Assembly (NCBI GenBank): GCA_027483885.1
Contig: JAIXTO010000222.1
Span: forward strand, 1-38,402
Reading direction: 5' to 3'
Origin: Rhizobiaceae bacterium
GTDB lineage: Bacteria; Pseudomonadota; Alphaproteobacteria; Rhizobiales; Rhizobiaceae
DNA: 38,402 nucleotides
The first letter of the stretch is position 1; every line of letters starts with the position of its first letter. Below are positions 17,466 to 26,740 of the stretch, one piece after another. The notes below the pieces were generated by a model. It ran no database searches and had not been told where the DNA came from. It worked only from the letters and a program-made list of their open reading frames with translations. The position numbers were made by a program, and so were the translations under genes.

Positions 17466-17505
17466 ACGTGGCCCCGTGCAATCGCTTTGACTGTTAGGGT
17501 TTTCT

Positions 17506-19416
17506 ATGGGTGAGAAGGTCAATGCCGGGCAGACATTCGATGTATCGAGCCTGTTGTCGCTTCTTGGTCCGATCAATGTCATCGCGCATGATGCCGAAGG
17601 GCTGATCTCTCATTGGAGTGCCGGCAGTTCCGGCCTGTTCGGCTGGAGCGCCGAGGAGGTGGAGGGGCTCGACATACTGGCGCTGTTGCAGCCTTCACCC
17701 CCGATTGTGCTGGCCGATATTGTCGCCGTCATCCGCGCCGAGGGCGCCTTCAAGGGCAATCTGGAATATCGCCATAAGGACGGCCATACGATTTCGGTTC
17801 TCAGCCGCTGGGTGATGGCGGATGTGGCCGATGGCAAAGGCCCGCTGGTCGTCCAGATCAACGAGGATTTTCGCGCCGCCGCCACTATCCAGGAAAACCT
17901 CGCGGTGCGCGAGGCGCATTTCCGGTCGATCCTGCAGACCGTGCCGGAAGCCATGGTCGTGATTGACGAGGCCGGCATCATCACCTCGTTTTCCTCCACG
18001 GCGGAAGACCTGTTCGGTTATGACGCAGAGGAAGTGGAGGGACGCAATGTGTCGACCCTCATGCCATCGCCCGACAGGGATGGCCATGATGGTTACATTC
18101 GCCACTACATGACCACCGGCCAGCGCCGCATCATCGGCATCGGGCGCGTGGTCAAAGGGCTGCGCAAGGATGGTTCGACATTTCCGATGGAGCTTGCCGT
18201 TGGCGAGGCGGTATCCAATGGCAAACGCATCTTTACCGGCTTCATCCGCGATCTCACCAGCCGCCACCGCATCGAGGAAGAACTGCGCCAGGCGCAGAAG
18301 ATGGAAGCCATCGGCCAGCTGACCGGCGGGCTTGCGCATGACTTCAACAATCTCCTGACGATCATCAGCGGCAATCTGGAAATGCTGGAGATGAAGCTGC
18401 AGGATCCGAAGGCCCTGACGCTTCTCAAAGAAGCGCAAGGGGCAACCGATGACGGCGCCAAGCTGACGGGCCAGTTGCTGGCCTTCGGTCGGCGCCAGCC
18501 GCTCAACCCCCGCATGACCGATCTGGGGCAGATGGTCTCCAGCTTTTCAGAGCTGATCCGCCGCACCATCGGCGACCGCATCGAGTTGCGCACGACCATT
18601 CGCGGGGGTGGCAACGAGGCGCTTGTCGATGGCCCGCAGTTGCAGAACGCGCTCTTGAACCTGACGCTCAACGCACGCGACGCCATGCCGAAGGGCGGCC
18701 AGCTGACCATTGAGGTCAGCCGTGTCCATCTCGACATGGATTATGCGCAGATGTACCCGCAGGTGCGCGCCGGCTATTACATTCTGGTTGCCGTCACCGA
18801 TACGGGAACCGGCATGACGGATGAGGTCAAGCAGCGTGCTTTCGAGCCGTTCTTTACCACCAAATCGACCGGAGCCGGAACCGGGCTCGGCCTCAGCATG
18901 GTCTATGGTTTCGTGCGCCAGTCCGGCGGCCATATCCAGATTTACAGCGAGCAGGGGCAGGGCACCAGCGTCAGGCTTTTCCTGCCCGGCGTCATCGATG
19001 CATCGGTTCTGCAGGCGGGCGAGGGCCATCTGCCCGCCATGCCGGATATACCCGGCGGCACGGAAACCATTCTTGTGGTGGAGGATGATCCGCGCGTGCG
19101 CAGGGTTGCCGTCGCGCGACTGGAAAACACAGGCTACACGGTGCATCAGGCCGGAAACGGCATCGAGGCGCTGGCCGTTCTTGACGCACATCCGGAAGTG
19201 GCGCTGCTGTTTACCGATATCGCCATGCCCGGCATGTCGGGCGATCAGCTGGCAAAAGTGGTGCGCGAGCGGCGCCCGGATATCCGCATCCTCTTCACCT
19301 CGGGTTATGCGGAACCGGACATTGCCGGCAAGCAGCTGGCGGCCGATGGCAGCTGGCTGAAAAAGCCCTATACGGCGCGCGACCTTGCGGTGCAGTTGCG
19401 CCTTCTGCTGGATTGA
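17506..19416 (+). CDS. Hybrid FixL oxygen-sensor histidine kinase
   Basis: A 636-aa hybrid kinase without obvious membrane segments. A first PAS domain (about 16-125) lacks haem residues. The second PAS (about 138-255) is FixL-like: [18 protein letters not shown] and [12 protein letters not shown] give His194 as the proximal haem ligand (H200 of Bradyrhizobium FixL) and Arg214 at the place of the O2-contacting R220. The counterpart of R206 is His200. DHp domain: GGLAHDFNN, phospho-His278. HATPase: [21 protein letters not shown] and [15 protein letters not shown]-terminal receiver (520-634) carries [14 protein letters not shown], Asp571 in [11 protein letters not shown] and Lys619/620. FixL in the R. 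etli hFixL-FxkR pathway has this hybrid form. The gene follows fixK by 40 bp. Confidence 0.9.
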   Translation: MGEKVNAGQTFDVSSLLSLLGPINVIAHDAEGLISHWSAGSSGLFGWSAEEVEGLDILALLQPSPPIVLADIVAVIRAEGAFKGNLEYRHKDGHTISVLSRWVMADVADGKGPLVVQINEDFRAAATIQENLAVREAHFRSILQTVPEAMVVIDEAGIITSFSSTAEDLFGYDAEEVEGRNVSTLMPSPDRDGHDGYIRHYMTTGQRRIIGIGRVVKGLRKDGSTFPMELAVGEAVSNGKRIFTGFIRDLTSRHRIEEELRQAQKMEAIGQLTGGLAHDFNNLLTIISGNLEMLEMKLQDPKALTLLKEAQGATDDGAKLTGQLLAFGRRQPLNPRMTDLGQMVSSFSELIRRTIGDRIELRTTIRGGGNEALVDGPQLQNALLNLTLNARDAMPKGGQLTIEVSRVHLDMDYAQMYPQVRAGYYILVAVTDTGTGMTDEVKQRAFEPFFTTKSTGAGTGLGLSMVYGFVRQSGGHIQIYSEQGQGTSVRLFLPGVIDASVLQAGEGHLPAMPDIPGGTETILVVEDDPRVRRVAVARLENTGYTVHQAGNGIEALAVLDAHPEVALLFTDIAMPGMSGDQLAKVVRERRPDIRILFTSGYAEPDIAGKQLAADGSWLKKPYTARDLAVQLRLLLD

Positions 19417-19459
19417 TTTCAAACGCTATCGGCAACCGTTATCGCCCGAAAGGCTGGTT

Positions 19460-19484
19460 CCCCCACCGTTGAACGACGTGGGGG
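19460..19484. terminator. Hairpin between convergent hfixL and the EAL gene
   Basis: CCCCCAC (19460-19466) pairs with GTGGGGG (19478-19484) around an 11-nt loop in an 82-bp convergent gap. There is no T-run on either side, so a role as a two-way termination or mRNA-end structure is likely but not certain. Confidence 0.45.
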
Positions 19485-19498
19485 TGCTGATGCGGCTT

Positions 19499-21520
19499 TC
19501 AGCTTGCCCGCGCAACGGGCCGGGCGGTTTGCGGCGAAAGGCGTGACAGCTGGGCCGCAATGTCCGACGGTGCCATGGAGCGGCCATAGAGATAACCCTG
19601 GCCGCAATCGCATCCCATCATCTTCAGCGTGATTTCCTGTTCCACCGTCTCGATGCCTTCGGCAATCGTGGTCACGCCGATGTCCTTGCTCAGCAAGATC
19701 AAGGCGCGCGTGATGGCGGCATCCCGCTGCTTGGTGATGAGATCGCGCACAAACCCCTTGTCGATCTTCAGCGTGGTGATCGGGTAGCGTTGCAGCGTGC
19801 CGAGAGAGGCATAGCCGGTGCCAAAATCGTCAAACGCAATGCCGACGCCCAGTTCACGCAACTCGCTGATCACCTTGAACGACTGGTCGCCATCCTGAAG
19901 CGTGGCCGTCTCGGTAATCTCAAGCTCGAGGATGGCGGGAGCGACGTCATAGCGCTTGAGCAGTTCCGCCACTTCGGTGGCAAGGTTCGCGCAGCGGATC
20001 TGGGACGGGAAGAGATTGACGCTCATCTTGACCAGAGGCAGGCCGCTTGCGGCCCATTCGGCCAGCTGCCGGAGTGCTTCGTTCAGCACCCACCAGCCGA
20101 CATCGACGCTCAAGGCGCTCTGCTCCAGCATCGGCAGGAATTCGGCGGGCGGCAGCAGGCCGCGCTCGGGATGTTGCCAGCGGATCAGGGCTTCCATGCC
20201 GCAAAGGCTGCCATCGCGTAGGTTGACCTGGGGCTGGTATTGCAGAACGAATTCGCGCTTGGTCAGCGCCCGCAACAGGTCGCGCTGCACAGCGCGCCGG
20301 TTCTGCGCGACGGCCTGCAGGGAGGCATCGAAAGGCACCGCTTTGTGTATGTCGGAGCGCTTGGCGTGCAGAAGGGCGAAATCGGCCTGGGCCACAAGCT
20401 CTTCCGGGTCGGCTTGATCTGTCGCAATGGCATAACCGACGCTGCCAATAACGCGCAGCCGGTGACCATTGATCATGAACGGGGTTTCCAGCGCATCCAG
20501 CAACTGCCTGGCCAGTGAATGGACCGTGTCGCCGGTTGCGTGCTGAGGCAGAACGATGGCAAAGCGGCTTGCGCTAATTCGGGCCAGCGCCGTATCAAAG
20601 CCAAGCGGCAGGCTGGTGCGGATGACAATGCTCTGTACGAGCGTATCGTGGATCTGTGGCCCGAGATGGTCGTTGATGTCGCGCAGCCCCTCGATGTCGA
20701 GCATGAGCACCGCGGCGACATTCCCGTTTTCGCACTGCTCGCGCAGCAGTTCTTCAAAGCCATGGCTGTTACAGAGCCCGGTCAAGGTGTCGTGATTGGC
20801 CAGACGCAGCAGACGCGCCTGGCGGCTGTGTCGTTCGGATATATCGGCAACGGCCGCACCCAGATGCCGGCCCTCGTTGGTGTCCCACGCGGTCAGCACG
20901 ACTTCGAGGGGGAATTCGTGCCCATCGCGATGGCAGGCCCGGATTTCGAAGGCCTTGCCGCTCAACTCGTCGGGGCTGAGGTTCATCATGCCCGAGAGAA
21001 TGTGCTGGCATTCGTCCCGCAGGCGTTCCGGGATCAGCAGCATGGACGACAGGCCCATCAGTTCATCGCGACTGTAACCAAACAGCCGCAGGGCTGCGTC
21101 GTTGATGAAATCGACCACTCCGGTGGCGTTGATTGAGAAAAGCGGATGGTGTGTGGCATTGGCAAAGCCTGCGGCATTCGAGATCGCGGCCTCGGCCAGA
21201 TCAATGTCGGCGTGCGTTTCCCGCTGCCCGTTCATCACCTTCAGCATCGTTTCCTCTGTCTCGGAACGGGGTGGGTGTTTGTCGATCGGGCCGAAGGATG
21301 ACGGCAGTGATGCCTGCAGGCGGACCTCCGGAGCAGACGATGTCGCAGCCGTGGAAGCCTTCGGCCGCTCTTGTCCCATCGATGTTCCGGCCACAACCGC
21401 CGACGCAGCACATGGGCGAGCGCCCTGCACGGCGATCGTCGCACTGGGTCCCTCGCACGGCGCGAGACCATGTCGCGGCGAGAGGGCGGAGGTGTCCACA
21501 TCAAGGTTAAGTTGCATCAT
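19499..21520 (-). CDS. PAS-GGDEF(degenerate)-EAL protein, probable c-di-GMP phosphodiesterase
   Basis: 673 aa: a low-complexity N-terminus (1-90), a PAS domain (about 115-232), a GGDEF-like domain (about 235-395) and an EAL domain (about 405-655). The GGDEF core is replaced by RISASRF (314-320), so cyclase activity is not expected. The EAL domain keeps its catalytic set: Glu443 in MEALIRW, ELEITE, Asp564/Asp565 in DDFGTGYAS, Lys585 in LKIDKGFV and Glu621 in EGIE. It should hydrolyse c-di-GMP under control of the PAS sensor. The start is uncertain: the first ATG has GGAG close by, but an ATG at 21247 has a better AGAGGA five nt upstream and lies just before the PAS domain. An AT-rich stretch at 21545-21632 is the likely promoter. 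No transmembrane helices are seen. Confidence 0.9.
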   Translation of the reverse strand: MMQLNLDVDTSALSPRHGLAPCEGPSATIAVQGARPCAASAVVAGTSMGQERPKASTAATSSAPEVRLQASLPSSFGPIDKHPPRSETEETMLKVMNGQRETHADIDLAEAAISNAAGFANATHHPLFSINATGVVDFINDAALRLFGYSRDELMGLSSMLLIPERLRDECQHILSGMMNLSPDELSGKAFEIRACHRDGHEFPLEVVLTAWDTNEGRHLGAAVADISERHSRQARLLRLANHDTLTGLCNSHGFEELLREQCENGNVAAVLMLDIEGLRDINDHLGPQIHDTLVQSIVIRTSLPLGFDTALARISASRFAIVLPQHATGDTVHSLARQLLDALETPFMINGHRLRVIGSVGYAIATDQADPEELVAQADFALLHAKRSDIHKAVPFDASLQAVAQNRRAVQRDLLRALTKREFVLQYQPQVNLRDGSLCGMEALIRWQHPERGLLPPAEFLPMLEQSALSVDVGWWVLNEALRQLAEWAASGLPLVKMSVNLFPSQIRCANLATEVAELLKRYDVAPAILELEITETATLQDGDQSFKVISELRELGVGIAFDDFGTGYASLGTLQRYPITTLKIDKGFVRDLITKQRDAAITRALILLSKDIGVTTIAEGIETVEQEITLKMMGCDCGQGYLYGRSMAPSDIAAQLSRLSPQTARPVARAS

Positions 21521-21632
21521 GGCTCCGGGGGAACGACCATGGGTGGGTCAAACGTATTGTGCTAATACTTAATGATTTATAAACGAGGTATAATCAAGCA
21601 TAGTTATCGTATTTCCGACTATATTCTACACT

Positions 21633-23399
21633 TTAAAGAGATTGCAATGCCGAAAGGTGTACAAGTGTCGGATTTATCGCCAAAAACACCTCCGAGCGTC
21701 CAATATAGACAATACCCGTCTGGCGGAATGTGTCCATGAGCTGGGTCAACTCCTGTTGTGCGGGCACATCAAGAAGCTCCAGTGCGTCATCCAGTACGAT
21801 CCATTTCGGCGCCATCAGCCGGGCATTGGCCAGCCTCAGCCGCGCCTGGTCTTCTTCGTCCAGCACGCGCTCCCAGCGATCACGCACGTCAAGCCTGTCG
21901 GCCAGCCGCTCCAGGCCGACCTCCGAAAGAGCCGCCACCATTTGTTCATCGGAATAGTCGGTGGCTTTTTTCGGATAGGTCATGGCTTCGCGCAACGTCG
22001 CGTCGGGAAAATAGGCTTTCTGCGACAGGAACAGGATGTCGTCGAGCGGCGGCATCCGGATTTCGCCTTCCCCCCATTGCCAAAGGCCGGCCATCGCGAG
22101 GAAGAGAAGGTGGCGGTTGGCCTTCGGATCACCGTTGATCATCACCCGCGAGCCCGGTTCGATGACGGTTTCACCGGCAAGCTGCAGTCCGCGTTCGGTA
22201 GCGGAAGCGGTCGGTCCGGCCTGCAGTATCACATCTTTCAGAATGATCTGGCCAGTAGAGGAGGGCTGTATGATCGGCTGGCGCTGGCTTTCTGCCGTGT
22301 CCACCTTGTTCAGCGCTCGGCGAACCACCGAGACGCGGTAAAGGGCTGCCTTCCAATCGGCGATGGGCCTGAAATTGTCGACATACCAGCGCAGGGCCGT
22401 GTTCACCTGGTTGAAGGCGCCCACCGCCATCATCAGCCCGCCGAAGGAAATGCTGCCGTTGAAATAGACCGGTGCTGCAATGAGGATCGGTGCGATTGTC
22501 GTCAACCAGCCGAAACCGGAGGAGACCCAGGTCAGGTTGGTATAGGCAAGCGCAAGCTTGCGGATGACCGCCAGAACCGCCCCGATCGACAGCTGGATGC
22601 GCTGGCGCTCGCTGTCTTCGCCATTGGTCAGTGTGATCGCCATCAGGTTTTCATTGGTGTGCATCAGCGTGAAGCGCATTTCCGCTTCCTTGGAATAACG
22701 CTCCGTATTGAGGCGGGGCAGGTGGCGCCCCACCACATTGCTGATCAGCGAGGCGGTTGCCGCATAAAGCAGTGCAGCCCACACCATGTAGCCGGGAATG
22801 GCGATCTGGCGCCCGTCGATGGTGAAACTGAAATCGGCGGAAATCACCCAGAGTACGCCAATGAAGCTGACGAGAAGGATGGTCGAATTGACAAGCCCTA
22901 TGCCAAGCGAGGTCGTCAGTTCTGCAAGGTTTCGTGCGTCCTCATGCAGGCGCTGGTCCGGGTTGATGCCGATCTTGCCGTAACTGGCAAGTTTGAGCGC
23001 GCGCCGCGGCTTCATCCACTGATCAACGAGATCGCGCGAAAGACCCTCGCGCATGTAAAGCGCGGTCATCTGGTTCAGGAATGCCTGCACGACATTGAGC
23101 ACCAGAAGCGATCCGGCAATGATGAAAAACACTTTCAGCTGCTCGAAGAAAGCGGGCAGGTCGCGCTGCTCGAGCGCGTTGTAAAAAGGCGTGTTCCAGT
23201 GGTTCAGCCGGTACTGCCCATAGACCGTGGTCAGGATGACGGCCAGAAGCCCGACGGTCAGCAGCAGAACCCTCACGCGCACGCCAGAGGTCCAGAAGGC
23301 ACTCATCATCATGCGCAACTGCGCGTCGAAGCGAAAGCCGGCATTGCCGATCTCGAAATCGGATGGGTCTTTACCGTTTTGATCCGTCTGTGCTGCCAT
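21633..23399 (-). CDS. SbmA/YddA-type ABC transporter with degenerate ATPase domain
   Basis: A 588-aa fusion of a membrane domain (about 40-360, with NHWNTPFYNALEQRD typical of the SbmA/BacA/YddA group) and an ABC-like domain (about 380-588). The ATPase domain has lost its working parts. The Walker A position reads GDPKANRHLL (423-432) with no GK(S/T). The signature is VLDEED (512-517) instead of LSGGE, Walker B ends in LDD instead of LDE, and the H-loop reads YIGRSE. Only a Q-loop-like LSQKAYFPD survives. SbmA/BacA proteins lack an ATPase domain and run on the proton gradient, so this protein may also work without ATP hydrolysis, with the domain as a scaffold. The start at 23399 is chosen because GGAAAG precedes it; the longer frame to 23618 is not protein-like. 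Confidence 0.88.
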   Translation of the reverse strand: MAAQTDQNGKDPSDFEIGNAGFRFDAQLRMMMSAFWTSGVRVRVLLLTVGLLAVILTTVYGQYRLNHWNTPFYNALEQRDLPAFFEQLKVFFIIAGSLLVLNVVQAFLNQMTALYMREGLSRDLVDQWMKPRRALKLASYGKIGINPDQRLHEDARNLAELTTSLGIGLVNSTILLVSFIGVLWVISADFSFTIDGRQIAIPGYMVWAALLYAATASLISNVVGRHLPRLNTERYSKEAEMRFTLMHTNENLMAITLTNGEDSERQRIQLSIGAVLAVIRKLALAYTNLTWVSSGFGWLTTIAPILIAAPVYFNGSISFGGLMMAVGAFNQVNTALRWYVDNFRPIADWKAALYRVSVVRRALNKVDTAESQRQPIIQPSSTGQIILKDVILQAGPTASATERGLQLAGETVIEPGSRVMINGDPKANRHLLFLAMAGLWQWGEGEIRMPPLDDILFLSQKAYFPDATLREAMTYPKKATDYSDEQMVAALSEVGLERLADRLDVRDRWERVLDEEDQARLRLANARLMAPKWIVLDDALELLDVPAQQELTQLMDTFRQTGIVYIGRSEVFLAINPTLVHLSALQSL

Positions 23400-23798
23400 G
23401 GTGCTTTCCGCATGTGATCTTGCACGATCGGCCGCCGTGCTCCGCAGGTCGCGGCATCGGACGGGCCTTGGAACAGAGCTATACTGTAAATCGCGCCGCT
23501 TGCTATCTGCCCCCGGGAACCCGGGCGATAATTTCCGCAGCCAATGCCCAGCATCTCGCCCGTCAGCACCCTGCGCCTCCTCCGTTGCCCGAGCCTGATG
23601 CCGCAGGAATTGGCGCACCTGAGACGCCCGCTCGCTGGCCGCTCCTCAAAATTATTACAAACTTAAAATTTCTGTCTTGCCACGGGCGACCTCCGGTGCA
23701 ATTCTTTCCCTCACAAGAGGCGGAAACAGCCTCAAAAGGACGACCATGCCGGAGAGGAAACCGACATCGGACGTTAGAAGACGAAGGGAACAAGAGCC
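23400..23798. promoter_or_regulatory. Divergent region between ABC transporter and CoA ligase
   Basis: 399 bp without a convincing gene in any frame. It must hold the promoters of both flanking genes. An AT-rich patch at 23648-23672 stands out from the GC-rich surroundings and is a likely promoter core. A GC-rich near-palindrome, CCCGGGAACCCGGG, lies around 23514-23527. AAGGGA at about 23784-23789 serves the ligase. Confidence 0.4.
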
Positions 23799-25427
23799 AT
23801 GCTGGGACCCACTGGCCATGTGGATACGTTTGCCCGCGACAATCTTCCGCCGCTGGATCAGTGGCCGGAATTGCTGCTCGAGGGCTTCGATTACCCGGAA
23901 TACCTGAACGCTGCGGTGGAGCTGACCGACCGCATGGTGGAAAAAGGTTTTGGCGATCACACTGCCCTCATCGGCAACGGTCGCCGGCGCACCTACAAGG
24001 AACTGTCGGACTGGACGAACCGCATCGCGCGGGCGCTGACCGAAGATTATGGCCTGAAGCCCGGCAACCGCGTGCTGATCCGCTCGGCCAACAATCCGGC
24101 CATGGTCGCCTGCTGGCTTGCCGCCACCAAGGCCGGCGCCGTTGTCGTCAACACCATGCCAATGCTGCGGGCAGGCGAACTGGCAAAAACCATCGACAAG
24201 GCGGAAATCTCGATGGCGCTGTGCGATACGCGCCTGATGGATGAACTGGTGGCGGTTGCCAAGGAAAGCCGGTTCCTCACCCAGGTCATCGGTTTTGACG
24301 GCACGGCCAATCACGATGCTGAACTGGACCGGGCAGCTCTCAACAAGCCGGTGCGTTATGAGGCGGTGAAGACCGGGCGCGACGACGTGGCGCTTTTAGG
24401 CTTCACCTCCGGCTCGACGGGCATTGCCAAGGCGACGATGCATTTCCACCGCGACCTTTTGATCATCGCCGATGCCTATGCGAAAGAAGTGCTTGCCGTC
24501 ACGCCTGACGATGTCTTTGTCGGCTCGCCGCCGCTTGCCTTCACCTTCGGACTGGGCGGGCTTGCCATATTCCCGCTGCGCTTCGGTGCCGCCGCCACGC
24601 TTCTCGAACATGCCACTCCGCCAAAAATGATGGAGATCATCGAGACCTATCGCGCCACCATCTGCTTTACCGCGCCGACCGCCTACCGCGCCATGCTGGC
24701 CGCGATGGGTGAGGGCGCTGTGGACCTGTCTTCGCTGCGCATCGCAGTCTCTGCCGGCGAAACACTGCCGGGGCCGGTGTTTGACGAGTGGACGCAAAAG
24801 ACCGGTATCTCCATTCTCGATGGCATCGGCGCCACCGAAATGTTGCACATCTTCATTTCCAACCGGCTGGGCGAGGCAAAACCCACCTGCACCGGCAAGC
24901 CGCTGACAGGCTACCGGGCCAAGGTTGTCGATGAGCAGATGAACGAAGTGCCGCTCGGCACGATTGGCCGCCTTGCCGTGCAGGGTCCGATCGGCTGCCG
25001 GTACATGGCCGACGACCGGCAGAAAGAATATGTGCGCGACGGCTGGAACCTGACCGGCGACAGCTTTTTCGAGGACGAGGACGGTTATTTCCATTTCGCC
25101 GCCCGCTCCGACGACATGATCGTATCCGCCGGCTACAATATTGCAGGGCCTGAAGTGGAGGCCGCGTTGTTGAAGCATGAGGCGGTGCTGGAATGCGCCG
25201 TGATCGGCGTGGCTGATGAGGCGCGTGGCCATATCGTCGAGGCCCATGTGGTGCTCACCGATCACGGACAGGCCTGCGATGCGCTGGCCAAGCTGTTGCA
25301 GGAGCATGTGAAAGCGATCATCGCGCCCTACAAATATCCGCGCTCCATCGTCTTCACGCAGGCGCTGCCGAAAACCGAATCTGGCAAGATCCAGCGTTTC
25401 CGGTTGAAATCCGGGCATGCCGCGTGA
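23799..25427 (+). CDS. Aromatic acid-CoA ligase (2-aminobenzoate/benzoate-CoA ligase type)
   Basis: A 542-aa acyl-adenylate-forming enzyme of the ANL superfamily. It activates a carboxylic acid with ATP, then transfers it to CoA. The P-loop-like motif reads LLGFTSGSTGIAKATMHFHRD (about 199-219). GIGATEMLHIFISN is the A5 motif as seen in benzoate/2-aminobenzoate-CoA ligases. WNLTGDSFFEDEDGYFHFAARSDD holds the ribose-binding Asp, YNIAGPEVEAALL the hinge region, and PKTESGKIQRF near the end the catalytic Lys. The N-terminal segment LPPLDQWPELL also recalls 2-aminobenzoate-CoA ligases. It sits upstream of a complete branched-chain-type ABC importer on the same strand, suggesting an imported aromatic acid is the substrate. 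Anthranilate versus benzoate cannot be settled by eye. Confidence 0.88.
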   Translation: MLGPTGHVDTFARDNLPPLDQWPELLLEGFDYPEYLNAAVELTDRMVEKGFGDHTALIGNGRRRTYKELSDWTNRIARALTEDYGLKPGNRVLIRSANNPAMVACWLAATKAGAVVVNTMPMLRAGELAKTIDKAEISMALCDTRLMDELVAVAKESRFLTQVIGFDGTANHDAELDRAALNKPVRYEAVKTGRDDVALLGFTSGSTGIAKATMHFHRDLLIIADAYAKEVLAVTPDDVFVGSPPLAFTFGLGGLAIFPLRFGAAATLLEHATPPKMMEIIETYRATICFTAPTAYRAMLAAMGEGAVDLSSLRIAVSAGETLPGPVFDEWTQKTGISILDGIGATEMLHIFISNRLGEAKPTCTGKPLTGYRAKVVDEQMNEVPLGTIGRLAVQGPIGCRYMADDRQKEYVRDGWNLTGDSFFEDEDGYFHFAARSDDMIVSAGYNIAGPEVEAALLKHEAVLECAVIGVADEARGHIVEAHVVLTDHGQACDALAKLLQEHVKAIIAPYKYPRSIVFTQALPKTESGKIQRFRLKSGHAA

Positions 25428-25450
25428 TGGTGCGCAGGGTTTTGCCACTG

Positions 25451-25470
25451 CATCCTGTGGATGTTTTCTT
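25451..25470 (+). terminator. Weak hairpin after the ligase gene
   Basis: CATCC-TGT-GGATG (25451-25463) followed by TTTTCTTT. A short stem with a U-rich tail that could partly end ligase transcription before the importer operon. A second small repeat, CTTTC-N6-GAAAG, follows at once and might be an operator. Confidence 0.4.
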
Positions 25471-25594
25471 TCGACTGTGAAAGTTTGTGCTGGGGGGGTT
25501 ATGGTCCCAGCCGGAATACGGTGATCACACGGGAAAACCGGGGCGCCGAAGACAAGAATAAGTGGGACATCAGACAAAAACGGGAGTGCATGAC

Positions 25595-26731
25595 ATGAAG
25601 ACTTTCCTCAAGGCCGCCACCCTTGCGCTTTCGCTTGGCGCCTCCACCCTTGCCATGGCCGAACCGGTCAAGATCGGCCTCATCACCACGCTCTCTGGCG
25701 GCGGTGCGGGCCTTGGCGTCGATACGCGCGATGGCTTTATGCTCGCCATCAAGCAGTCCGGCAACAAGGACGTGACTGTCATCACCGAGGACGACGCGCA
25801 GAAGCCGGAACTGGCTGTGCAGATCGCCGACAAGATGATCCAGAGTGATGAGGTGGATATCCTGACCGGCATCGTCTGGTCGAACCTTTTGATGGCGGTC
25901 GTGCCGGGGGCCGTGGCCCAGGGCAAGATCTACGTCTCCACCAATGCCGCACCGGCAGCACTTGCCGGCGAAAAATGCGATCCGCTCTATTTCAACGCGG
26001 CCTACCAGAACGACAACCTTCATGAAGCCATGGGCGAATATGCCAACAAGGGCTACAAGAAGATGTTCATCATGGCGCCCAACTATCCCGCCGGCAAGGA
26101 CTCGCTGACCGGCTTCAAGCGCTACTTCAAGGGTGCGGTGGCAAACGAGGTCTATACCCAGGTCGGCCAGACGGATTATGCCGCCGAAATCGCCCAGATC
26201 CGTGCGTCTGGCGCCGATGGCGTCTTCGCCTTCCTGCCAGGCGGCATGGGCATCGCCTTCATGAAGCAGTATGCGCAGTCGGGCGTCAAAATCCCGGTCA
26301 TGGGTCCGGGATTCTCGTTTAGCCAGGACGTTCTGCCGGCCATCGGCGATGCAGCCCTCGGTGCCAAGGCGTCTGGCCAGTGGGCGAAGGATCTGGATAA
26401 CGCGGCCAACAAGAAGTTCGTGCCGGCCTTTGAAAAGGAATATGGCCGCCTGCCGTCGATCTATGCGGTGCAAGCTTATGATGCGGCCCAGCTGATCCTG
26501 TCTGCCGCGTCCAAGGCGAGCGTCAAGGATACGGCCGCCTTTACCGCCGAACTGAAGAAGGCCGACATCCAGTCGCCGCGCGGCAAGTTCAAGTTCAACA
26601 CCAACCGTCACCCGATCCAGGATATCTACGTGACGGAAGTGGTGAAGGACGGTGGCGTGCTGACCAACAAGATCATCGAAAAGATCTTCACCGATCATGG
26701 CGATGCCTACGCCCAGGCCTGCAAGAAGTAA
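25595..26731 (+). CDS. ABC transporter substrate-binding protein (branched-chain/aromatic acid type)
   Basis: A 378-aa periplasmic binding protein of the LivJ/K-like class I fold. A Sec signal peptide (MKTFLKAATLALSLGASTLA, cleavage expected after AMA at about residue 22) precedes PVKIGLITTLSGGGAGLG, the typical first strand and ligand loop. AGKDSLTGFKRYFKG, DYAAEIAQIRASGADGVF and PSIYAVQAYDAAQLI are further family blocks. GGGAG lies upstream of the ATG at 25595; a GTG at 25562 is an unlikely start. It heads a five-gene importer and follows an aromatic acid-CoA ligase, so an aromatic carboxylate is a plausible ligand. Confidence 0.93.
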   Translation: MKTFLKAATLALSLGASTLAMAEPVKIGLITTLSGGGAGLGVDTRDGFMLAIKQSGNKDVTVITEDDAQKPELAVQIADKMIQSDEVDILTGIVWSNLLMAVVPGAVAQGKIYVSTNAAPAALAGEKCDPLYFNAAYQNDNLHEAMGEYANKGYKKMFIMAPNYPAGKDSLTGFKRYFKGAVANEVYTQVGQTDYAAEIAQIRASGADGVFAFLPGGMGIAFMKQYAQSGVKIPVMGPGFSFSQDVLPAIGDAALGAKASGQWAKDLDNAANKKFVPAFEKEYGRLPSIYAVQAYDAAQLILSAASKASVKDTAAFTAELKKADIQSPRGKFKFNTNRHPIQDIYVTEVVKDGGVLTNKIIEKIFTDHGDAYAQACKK

Positions 26732-26740
26732 GGGCTGTTC

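Noticed and set aside
23363-24244. 293-codon plus-strand frame across the promoter region and the ligase start
   Set aside because: Out of frame with the ligase, and the translation looks random (Arg/Pro-rich).
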